Positions 1-6,312 of a stretch of 43,092 bases of DNA are shown one piece after another (the first letter of the stretch is position 1; every line of letters starts with the position of its first letter). Made by a program: the position numbers and the translations under genes. Origin of the DNA: DAOQTX01 sp035340715 (GTDB lineage: Bacteria; Bacteroidota; Bacteroidia; AKYH767-A; OLB10); contig DAOQTX010000020.1 of the NCBI GenBank assembly GCA_035340715.1, forward strand, positions 1 through 43,092, written 5' to 3'. The notes under the pieces were generated by a model. It ran no database searches. It had not been told where the DNA came from and saw only the letters and a program-made list of their open reading frames with translations.

Positions 1-175
1 ATAATTCTTCACCTTCTTCAAAGTGATAATCTTTTCGGCTATTAGGACCACCAACAATCATGACAATAAAGTCTTTATTTAGTTTGTACACTTGTTGATT
101 GCCAACAGGAGGTTTTAATAAATGACGATGTTCGTCTATCCAGCTTTTTAAATTTAATGGTTCAGCTACATTCAT
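1..175 (-). CDS. nbaC: 3-hydroxyanthranilate 3,4-dioxygenase, 5' part only
   Basis: Reading the minus strand from the ATG at 175 gives MNVAEPLNLKSWIDEHRHLL, followed by a KPPVGN segment, then an FIVMIVGGPNSRKDYHFEEG stretch and EEL at the edge. This is the characteristic N-terminus of 3-hydroxyanthranilate 3,4-dioxygenase. The family is a cupin iron enzyme that opens the 3-hydroxyanthranilate ring to 2-amino-3-carboxymuconate semialdehyde in the kynurenine pathway of tryptophan breakdown. The His and Glu of the DYHFEEGEE segment match the first metal-ligand region of the cupin. Only about 58 residues are present because the window begins inside the gene. It is divergently transcribed from the dehydrogenase genes that follow, one of which acts later in the same pathway. 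Confidence 0.88.
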   Translation of the reverse strand, partial: MNVAEPLNLKSWIDEHRHLLKPPVGNQQVYKLNKDFIVMIVGGPNSRKDYHFEEGEEL

Positions 176-288
176 TTTTGAAACGATTTAAATGATTAAG
201 GCCTAAAGTTAAAAAATATACAGGTAATAGTATTTACATCCAGGTATTGGCCTATTTTCTTTTTCTTTGTAATTCTAAAATTAGAAAA
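176..288. promoter_or_regulatory. Divergent control region of the kynurenine locus with paired direct repeats
   Basis: This 113-bp gap separates the minus-strand dioxygenase from the plus-strand dehydrogenase. CAGGTAATAG at 221-230 recurs as CAGGTATTGG at 241-250: eight of ten bases match and the spacing is exactly 20 bp, about two helical turns. GGCCTA also occurs twice (200-205 and 249-254). I see no clean TAnnTTTG box; the nearest is TTTCTTTG just upstream of the plus-strand start. The arrangement would suit a regulator binding between the two transcripts, but that is inference. Confidence 0.35.
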
Positions 289-1074
289 ATGGAATTGAGT
301 TTAAAAGGAAAGTTGGCGGTTATTTGTGGAAGTACACAAGGGATAGGTTTGGCCAGCGCACAGTTATTAGCCAGAGCTGGCGCCACTTGTGTTCTTGTTG
401 CACGAAACGAAGAACGGCTAAGAGAAGTGATTCGAACTTTATCGGTTGATCATTCGCAAAAACATCAATTTTTATTGGCAGACTTTACACAGAGCGATAT
501 GCTTAAAAGTAAGATCGAAACATTTGCTCAAAGCCACAAAGCGCACATTTTAGTCAACAACACCGGAGGACCTGCAGGAGGATTGATTACCAATGCAAAG
601 ACCGATGAGTTTGTAAATGCATTTAATCAACACTTGATTTGCAATCATATTTTAGTTCAGGCACTGGTTCCTGGGATGAAAGAGAATAAATACGGAAGAA
701 TAATAAACATTATTTCTACCTCTGTTAAACAACCATTAAAAGGTTTAGGTGTATCGAATACCATTCGTGCAGCGGTAGCCAATTGGAGTAAGAGTATGGC
801 GAATGAACTGGCTGGCTTTGGTATAACAGTAAACAATGTATTGCCCGGAGCTACCAATACTCAACGATTACAAAGTATAATTGAATCCAAGTCGCACCGA
901 AGCGGAGAACCTAATAGTCATATAACAAATGAAATGGAAGTTGAGATTCCGATGGGACGTTTTGCCGAAGCAGAAGAAATTGCTTCAGGTGTAGTTTTTC
1001 TAGCCTCACCTGCCGCTTCGTATATAACCGGAATAAACCTGCCAATTGATGGTGGCAGAACTGCATGCTTATAA
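289..1074 (+). CDS. SDR-family protein lacking the catalytic Tyr/Lys, kynurenine locus
   Basis: A classical short-chain dehydrogenase/reductase fold of 261 aa. The N-terminal nucleotide-binding motif GSTQGIG (residues 14-20), an NNTGG segment replacing the usual NNAG, and the C-terminal PIDGG are visible. The active-site Ser of the INIISTS strand is kept (about residue 143). At the YxxxK position the sequence is SNTIR (156-160), so the catalytic Tyr is Ser and the Lys is Arg. An SNxxR form is, to my recollection, a recognised side branch of FabG-like SDRs whose chemistry is unclear. I chose the ATG at 289 over an in-frame TTG at 247 because family members begin just before the nucleotide-binding strand. 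It abuts the next gene and lies divergent to 3-HAO, so a role in tryptophan catabolism is likely, with the reaction unknown. Confidence 0.8.
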   Translation: MELSLKGKLAVICGSTQGIGLASAQLLARAGATCVLVARNEERLREVIRTLSVDHSQKHQFLLADFTQSDMLKSKIETFAQSHKAHILVNNTGGPAGGLITNAKTDEFVNAFNQHLICNHILVQALVPGMKENKYGRIINIISTSVKQPLKGLGVSNTIRAAVANWSKSMANELAGFGITVNNVLPGATNTQRLQSIIESKSHRSGEPNSHITNEMEVEIPMGRFAEAEEIASGVVFLASPAASYITGINLPIDGGRTACL

Positions 1075-1449
1075 ATGGGAATACGATTCATATTGTTTAG
1101 TTTTTTGTTTGCATGTGGAATTAGTTTAACCGCATGTAAGGATAATGCTGAGGTCTCGGAAAACCATACAAGTGATTTTAGAACCAAAAAAATTGTCTAT
1201 ACCAAACATGCAACGTGTAGAATGGAATGTAGGAATATTGATGAGCAAGAAGTTGAAGACATGGTATTGAATGGAATTATCAATGAGAAGAAAAGTGATC
1301 CTCGTGATGAACCTTGCCCAAGCATTGCGTTAGAAGGAATAACTCAAGACCAACAGGAAGTACGAATTGTAGTTGCCAATTGTGATGAAGTTCTTAAGGT
1401 GATTACGGTCATTGATCTTGAAAGGGAGTACAATTGTAATTGTTATTAG
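1075..1449 (+). CDS. Cysteine-rich DUF4258 lipoprotein
   Basis: A 124-aa protein whose ATG follows the SDR stop codon directly, so the two are almost certainly co-transcribed and probably translationally coupled. The N-terminus is a lipoprotein signal: a hydrophobic stretch, then LTAC with Cys21 as the lipidated residue. Lys and Asp follow at +2 and +3, resembling the acidic surface-export signal described for Bacteroidota lipoproteins. The mature part has the DUF4258 pattern (KHATCRMECR, then IDEQEVEDMVLNG). Six further cysteines, including a C-terminal NCNCY, would permit disulfides in the periplasm or at the surface. DUF4258 proteins known to me are mostly small cytoplasmic proteins, so a lipidated, Cys-rich version is unusual. 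Function unknown; 20 bp separate it from the aldehyde dehydrogenase. Confidence 0.78.
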   Translation: MGIRFILFSFLFACGISLTACKDNAEVSENHTSDFRTKKIVYTKHATCRMECRNIDEQEVEDMVLNGIINEKKSDPRDEPCPSIALEGITQDQQEVRIVVANCDEVLKVITVIDLEREYNCNCY

Positions 1450-1470
1450 ATTTTTAAATACAAGAATAAA

Positions 1471-2913
1471 ATGCAATCGATCTTAAATTATATAAACGGA
1501 AAATTAGTAGAACCCATTTCATCCAAACGATTTGATGGTATTAATCCGGCTACTGCAAAAGTTTTATGTTCCATACCCGATAGCGATGCTTTGGATGTGG
1601 AACAAGCAGTGAATGCGGCTAAGATCGCTTTCCCGAAATGGAGCACGATGAGCGCTCAAAAAAGAAGTTCTTTTCTATTGAAGATAGCTGATTTAATTGA
1701 TGAATCGCTGGATCAATTAGCTAAAGCTGAATCGGAGGATAATGGTAAACCCATTTGGCTGGCCAAGCAAGTTGACATTCCAAGGGCTTCGGCAAATTTT
1801 AGATTTTATGCTACCGCATCATTGCATTTCGCAAGCGAAGCGCACCCTATGGACAGTGGCGCTCTCAACTATACACTACACCAACCCATTGGTATTGCCG
1901 GTTGTATTTCGCCCTGGAATCTTCCATTGTATTTATTCACCTGGAAAATAGCTCCAGCGTTGGCGGCTGGAAATTGTGTCGTAGCAAAACCAAGTGAAAT
2001 TACTCCATTAACTGCTTTTCTTTTATCGCAACTCTGTATAAAAGCAGGCCTGCCCGATGGAGTGTTAAATATTGTTCATGGATATGGGCCTAGCGTAGGT
2101 TCAGCCATATGTTCTCATCCCGAAATCCCAATCATTTCTTTTACAGGAGGAACCAAAACCGGAGCAGAAATTTCTCGAATAGCTGCACCAATGTTTAAGA
2201 AACTTTCACTCGAGTTGGGTGGAAAAAATCCGAATATCATTTTCGATGATTGTGATTTTGATCATGCAGTGAGTACTTCTGTAAAATCATCTTTTAGTAA
2301 TCAAGGCGAAATTTGTCTTTGTGGAAGCAGAATCTTTGTACATCAAAACATCTATGATCGTTTTAAGGAATCTTTTATTGAAGAAGTAAAAGCATTGAAA
2401 ACGGGTGATCCAGAATTGGAAGAAAATTTTCTAGGTGCAATTGTCTCAAAACCACACTTTGAAAAAGTATTGAGCTATATTGAATTGGCCAAGCAAGAAG
2501 GAGGAAAGATTTTAACAGGTGGTTCTGCCATAAGGCCTGAAGGCCGATGCAAAGAGGGTTATTTTATTGAGCCAACAGTTTTTGAAAACTTACCTTTTAA
2601 TTGTCGCACCAATCAAGAAGAAATTTTTGGCCCTGTAGTTACATTAATACCATTTGCTGATGAAGAAGAAGTAATTAAAATGGCAAACAGTACTCCCTAT
2701 GGTTTATCAGCTACCATATGGACAAAAGATTTGAATAAAGCACACAAAACGGCTGCTTCATTGCATTCAGGAATTGTATGGATTAATTGTTGGTTGCTAC
2801 GCGATTTAAGAACTCCATTCGGTGGAGTAAAGCAAAGTGGTGTTGGCAGAGAAGGTGGTTTTGAAGCACTGAAATTTTTTACCGATGAAAAGAATGTTTG
2901 CATAAAACTTTAA
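1471..2913 (+). CDS. Aldehyde dehydrogenase, probable 2-aminomuconate semialdehyde dehydrogenase
   Basis: A full-length 480-aa NAD(P)-dependent aldehyde dehydrogenase. Visible are the SPWN oxyanion/cofactor segment (N150), FTGGTKTG (about 224-231), the general base Glu248 in LELGGKNP, and the catalytic Cys282 in NQGEICLCGSR. The NQGEICLC motif is typical of the ALDH8A1/2-hydroxymuconic and 2-aminomuconic semialdehyde dehydrogenase group. This fits the neighbouring 3-HAO gene: the enzyme would oxidise aminomuconate semialdehyde after decarboxylation of the ring-cleavage product. In characterised AMSDH two arginines bind the substrate carboxylate; R111 and R444 or R447 are candidates here. It is the last gene before a likely terminator. 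Substrate assignment rests on motif plus context; the fold and chemistry are secure. Confidence 0.87.
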   Translation: MQSILNYINGKLVEPISSKRFDGINPATAKVLCSIPDSDALDVEQAVNAAKIAFPKWSTMSAQKRSSFLLKIADLIDESLDQLAKAESEDNGKPIWLAKQVDIPRASANFRFYATASLHFASEAHPMDSGALNYTLHQPIGIAGCISPWNLPLYLFTWKIAPALAAGNCVVAKPSEITPLTAFLLSQLCIKAGLPDGVLNIVHGYGPSVGSAICSHPEIPIISFTGGTKTGAEISRIAAPMFKKLSLELGGKNPNIIFDDCDFDHAVSTSVKSSFSNQGEICLCGSRIFVHQNIYDRFKESFIEEVKALKTGDPELEENFLGAIVSKPHFEKVLSYIELAKQEGGKILTGGSAIRPEGRCKEGYFIEPTVFENLPFNCRTNQEEIFGPVVTLIPFADEEEVIKMANSTPYGLSATIWTKDLNKAHKTAASLHSGIVWINCWLLRDLRTPFGGVKQSGVGREGGFEALKFFTDEKNVCIKL

Positions 2914-2922
2914 ATCTATCCG

Positions 2923-2976
2923 TGCCAGTGGGTATATAACCTCCTATATACATACCCTCTATTTGGCATTTTTCTT
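2923..2976 (+). terminator. Probable intrinsic terminator after the kynurenine operon
   Basis: An outer stem TGCCA (2923-2927)/TGGCA (2965-2969) encloses GGGTAT (2930-2935)/ATACCC (2953-2958). It is followed by a T-rich ATTTTTCTTT run starting 10 bp beyond the inner stem. It sits 10 bp after the aldehyde dehydrogenase stop codon. The stem is interrupted, so strength is uncertain. Confidence 0.45.
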
Positions 2977-3043
2977 TACTTATTTGATTGTAGAATAGAG
3001 TTGATCCATTTTTGCTTTTGGATACAACATGAGATTAGTCATT

Positions 3044-3060
3044 TGAGATAAATTATCTCA
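3044..3060. promoter_or_regulatory. Perfect 17-bp palindrome, candidate operator
   Basis: TGAGATAA (3044-3051) and TTATCTCA (3053-3060) are perfect inverted repeats around one central A. The site ends 26 bp before the ATG at 3087, where a promoter for the exported propeller operon would lie. The odd-length symmetry with a short centre is typical of dimeric repressor sites rather than of an RNA hairpin, since the loop would be a single base. Confidence 0.5.
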
Positions 3061-3086
3061 ACACTAATTTCAAATCAAATAAAGCA

Positions 3087-4196
3087 ATGAAATACGTCTC
3101 TTCATTAGTGCTTTTATTTTTAACTAAAATGTGCTTCGCACAACAGCAAGCAGATTTTGAGGTCTTCCCATTGCCAAACATTCAAGTGATCTCAAGTATA
3201 GAGACCTCCCCTGACCAAAGCTATATGGCTATTGGAACAGGGCAGGGGCCTCTCTATTTCTGGGATTTTGAAAAGAATGAAGTGATACGTACTATCGACA
3301 TCGATGGGTTTTACGCAGGACCCCGTCTGAAATTTAGTAACGATGGAAAGTATTTGTTGTGTCAGCAACAGTTTTATCTCAACTTCTCTCCTAATAAAGA
3401 TAAACCGGTCCGAGTAGAAGTATTGGATATAGCCAGCGGTAAATTTATTTTTAATCGAGAAGGAGTGCATGCCGCACAATTACTCAGTGATAATAAAACG
3501 CTGGTGACTTTAGAAGGAAACATGATTAACGTTTTTGACTTTTTGAGTGGCGATAAGTTAAGAAGTCAAACCGTACCCGAAACAATGTTTGCAATGGCAG
3601 TGAGTCCTGACATGAAAACTATAGCCATATCGCATAAAACGGAGAAGGAAGATTTGGATGAACTACCATTTTTCAGAAGTGATAAGGATGCTCGGAAACA
3701 AGCTTTGAAAAAGACACATATAGTAGCCCTGTATGATTTTGAAACGTTCAAACGCAAAGGCTTGGTTCAGGAAATTTTTGATTTGGTGTTTAGTGTAACT
3801 TACAGTAAGGATGGAAAAGATCTGATGATCTACACTTTACCACACAGCAGACAAGGTGCTCGACCGGGCGGCTTGGTAGGATTCATAAGCAAGGCTGAAG
3901 CTCAAACCGGAGTTGTAACTCGAGCAACATTCATGAGTAAGTTGGCAGAACCAGATTTTAAAGTTCATAGTGACAATCAAATTATTGGTGTGGGCTCTAT
4001 AGAGCTAAAAGGTAGATCAGTACCGCAAGTTTTATTATCTGATTACAATACCGGTACACTCTTAAAAAAGTTTGACGTGAATACCAGATTTATGGAAGTT
4101 CTCAGTGATGGAAGAATAACGTTTGCATTTCCTCCACATCACAACTTTGTTATAGTGGCATATGGTAATAAAATTGCAAAATGGAAATTAAAATGA
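3087..4196 (+). CDS. Exported WD40-like beta-propeller protein
   Basis: A 369-aa protein with a signal peptide (MKYVSSLVLLFLTKMCFAQ). The rest is a set of propeller-blade repeats ending in WD-like strands: LYFWDFEKNEVIRTID, VEVLDIASGKFIF, INVFDFLSGDKLRSQ, VALYDFETFKRKG and VLLSDYNTGTLLKKFD, with NDGKYL and SKDGKDL turns between them. It resembles the YVTN/WD40-like propellers that act as binding platforms; no enzymatic residues are apparent. There is no T9SS C-terminal domain, so the mature protein is probably periplasmic. Its stop codon overlaps the next start (ATGA), showing a tight operon with the two following genes. The ligand and role are unknown. Confidence 0.75.
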   Translation: MKYVSSLVLLFLTKMCFAQQQADFEVFPLPNIQVISSIETSPDQSYMAIGTGQGPLYFWDFEKNEVIRTIDIDGFYAGPRLKFSNDGKYLLCQQQFYLNFSPNKDKPVRVEVLDIASGKFIFNREGVHAAQLLSDNKTLVTLEGNMINVFDFLSGDKLRSQTVPETMFAMAVSPDMKTIAISHKTEKEDLDELPFFRSDKDARKQALKKTHIVALYDFETFKRKGLVQEIFDLVFSVTYSKDGKDLMIYTLPHSRQGARPGGLVGFISKAEAQTGVVTRATFMSKLAEPDFKVHSDNQIIGVGSIELKGRSVPQVLLSDYNTGTLLKKFDVNTRFMEVLSDGRITFAFPPHHNFVIVAYGNKIAKWKLK

Positions 4197-4570
4197 AAAA
4201 AGGAATGACCTTAAGTTTATTGGTGGTTTGGGCAATATTGTTTGCTACAACTACGGCATTTGCACAAAAGAAGAAATCAATTTCTTCCTACGATGAAGTC
4301 GTGCAAATTGTAAAAGCACAACTTGATTTGTCTTCAAAAGAAGGCGCTGTGAAAGAATATGCAACAAGCAATCAGATTAAAGGAGAATACATCTATGATA
4401 TAACGGTTGGTGATAAAGGCAAAGTAGTTACAGTTTTTGCAGTTACCAGCGATGATGAAAAGTATAAAACTCAAAACAAGTTTAAAGATTTTTTACGAAC
4501 ACAAAAGTTTGATGTACGAACCGCCAAAGGAAGACTATATAAATTTCAATATACATTTTATTTCGAATAA
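4193..4570 (+). CDS. Small exported protein of unknown function
   Basis: A 125-aa protein with a clear signal peptide that ends at ATTTAFAQ. I start it at the ATG at 4193, which overlaps the upstream stop as ATGA; an in-frame ATG at 4181 lies inside the previous gene. The mature part is about 100 residues, lysine-rich and apparently alpha/beta. It has a beta-rich middle (GEYIYDITVGDKGKVVTVFA) and an FKDFLRTQKF helix before a final aromatic strand (LYKFQYTFYFE). I do not recognise a family. Translational coupling to the WD40-like propeller and 17 bp to the PQQ-like propeller suggest that the three products act together. Confidence 0.72.
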   Translation: MKKGMTLSLLVVWAILFATTTAFAQKKKSISSYDEVVQIVKAQLDLSSKEGAVKEYATSNQIKGEYIYDITVGDKGKVVTVFAVTSDDEKYKTQNKFKDFLRTQKFDVRTAKGRLYKFQYTFYFE

Positions 4571-4587
4571 ACTAAATCATTTAAATC

Positions 4588-6231
4588 ATGAAAAAAATAC
4601 TATTTACCCTAACATTTATGAGCATTGTATTGACTGCATTTGCTCAGGAAGAAATGAGTGTTTTGTGGGAAACAAAATGCGGACACAAATTAGAAGGTTA
4701 TGCACTAAGCGATGAATTGCAATTGGTGTATGGTGCCGATCCAAAAGAAGTAACCCTCCTTGATGCAAAATCGGGAAGTGTAGTTTGGACAAAATCGTTT
4801 AAAGAAATTGCCAAAGGGCTCAATAAAATTGATGAGCAAATTGTGATGTGGGAAGCAGGAGTTATTTTCTTGTTTGACCGTAAAACAGGGAAAGACAAAA
4901 TTGCTTGTGTAGATGTAAAGAATGGAAATTTCTTATGGATGTCGGATAAGTATCAAAATATTACTGAAGAAAACGTAGTGTATTTGCCTGAATTGGAATC
5001 GTTTGCTATAAGCACCAAAGCCGGTGTGCACATGATGAAAGCACGCACCGGAGAAGAACTCTGGACAACCACAAAATTTAAAGGTGTAGTAGGGGCATAT
5101 TTTACTACTAATGATGGGTTTTTAGTGATGTTAAACTATAAACCTACTGCATTGGCAGCTTTGTTTTCTGGATTCAAAAATCAGATTGTAAAGATTAATA
5201 CGAAGAATGGAGATATCGTATGGGATCAAACATTTATCGGTATGGCCGAAAGAAAAGTCATAACTCGTGAGCGATTGGCAAAAATTGAGCTAAAAGGAGA
5301 TAAAGTATTTCTTTTCTTGAATGGTATTCAAGTATATGATTACAACACCGGTACTCAGTTGTGGAGTGCAGCATTCGATGCAGACATTAATGTAGTATCT
5401 CCTCCAGCAGGTACCAAGGCCTTTGGTGTTTATGGAGTGGTTGCCGATCCGGTGGTAGTTGGACAAGATGTTTATGTTATCGATATGGTGAATAAGAAGA
5501 AACAATACATTAAAAAGTACGACATCAATTCTGGGAAACTACTTTGGACCTCAGCTGAAATTGATGGGGCACGTGCATTACCAGGATTGTATGTAAGTGG
5601 AAATACAGTGTTACTTCAAATTGGTGGAGTTGTAGAATGCCAAGCCTATATCAGACGAATGGAACGCCAGTCGGATGGCAGCTATGATATTTATGAAGAA
5701 TGGAGAGTGTACTATCGAAACGTAAAACCAAATGGTGTTCAGGCTTTTGATGCATCCACCGGACAAAAGAAATGGGACAGCGAGCGATTCAAAAAAGGAA
5801 TCACCAATATGTTTGTTGCCGATAATAATGTATATGTATGTTCAGGCAAAGCCTTGTACTCTATGAACATTGAAAGCGGAAATGAAAATTATGAAGTTCA
5901 TTTAGGTGATGATGGAATAGGGTTGGCAGAACTTATTAAAGAGTATAAAGACAAGGTTTTGATTATAGGAGAAAAAGGTTTGGCATCGCATACACGCAGT
6001 GATGGTAAACTGGTGGCAGCGTCAAAGTATAAGAAAGCTGATTTTGCAGGAATGTATGGTAAGACTTTATTAATGCAAACTGAAAAATCTGACATTGCCG
6101 CATATGATGTTGAGACTTGCAAATACAAAGATTATAATGCCAGAAAAGGTTCTTCTGCTAAATTATCTAATGACGGGATGTCGGTTTATGTTTGGGAAAG
6201 AAAAACCATTTCGAAGCTCAGTACTCAATAG
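4588..6231 (+). CDS. Exported PQQ-like beta-propeller protein
   Basis: A 547-aa protein with a signal peptide cut near TAFAQ. It has repeated blades of the PQQ-binding-like type, each with a GxxxW turn: LLDAKSGSVVWTKSF, VDVKNGNFLWMSD, MKARTGEELWTTT, INTKNGDIVWDQ, YDYNTGTQLWSA, YDINSGKLLWTS and FDASTGQKKWDS. This is the scaffold of BamB-like or PQQ-like propellers. I see neither the vicinal cysteines nor the catalytic acid context of quinoprotein dehydrogenases, so a binding or scaffold role is more likely than an oxidase. There is no T9SS sorting domain. It is the last gene of the three-gene operon and is followed by a strong terminator. Confidence 0.78.
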   Translation: MKKILFTLTFMSIVLTAFAQEEMSVLWETKCGHKLEGYALSDELQLVYGADPKEVTLLDAKSGSVVWTKSFKEIAKGLNKIDEQIVMWEAGVIFLFDRKTGKDKIACVDVKNGNFLWMSDKYQNITEENVVYLPELESFAISTKAGVHMMKARTGEELWTTTKFKGVVGAYFTTNDGFLVMLNYKPTALAALFSGFKNQIVKINTKNGDIVWDQTFIGMAERKVITRERLAKIELKGDKVFLFLNGIQVYDYNTGTQLWSAAFDADINVVSPPAGTKAFGVYGVVADPVVVGQDVYVIDMVNKKKQYIKKYDINSGKLLWTSAEIDGARALPGLYVSGNTVLLQIGGVVECQAYIRRMERQSDGSYDIYEEWRVYYRNVKPNGVQAFDASTGQKKWDSERFKKGITNMFVADNNVYVCSGKALYSMNIESGNENYEVHLGDDGIGLAELIKEYKDKVLIIGEKGLASHTRSDGKLVAASKYKKADFAGMYGKTLLMQTEKSDIAAYDVETCKYKDYNARKGSSAKLSNDGMSVYVWERKTISKLSTQ

Positions 6232-6264
6232 TAGTATCCACGTTCTATATATTTTTAGACGTAT

Positions 6265-6297
6265 GGGGGGAGGACATCATTGCCTCCCCTTATTTTT
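6265..6297 (+). terminator. Strong intrinsic terminator
   Basis: A perfect 7-bp GC-rich stem, GGGGAGG (6267-6273)/CCTCCCC (6283-6289), has a 9-base loop and is followed by TTATTTTTA. It lies 36 bp after the PQQ-like propeller gene and ends the three-gene operon, so the OmpA-family gene at 6313 probably has its own transcript or relies on read-through. Confidence 0.8.
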
Positions 6298-6312
6298 ATA
6301 ATGTTGTGAATT

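Noticed and set aside
247..288. Upstream TTG start adding 14 residues to the SDR
   Set aside because: The added segment is hydrophobic and foreign to the family; the ATG at 289 fits the usual N-terminus.
4588..6231. Quinoprotein (PQQ) alcohol dehydrogenase
   Set aside because: The blades are PQQ-like, but the vicinal cysteines and catalytic Asp/Glu context are not visible and there is no heme motif; a non-enzymatic propeller is the better call.
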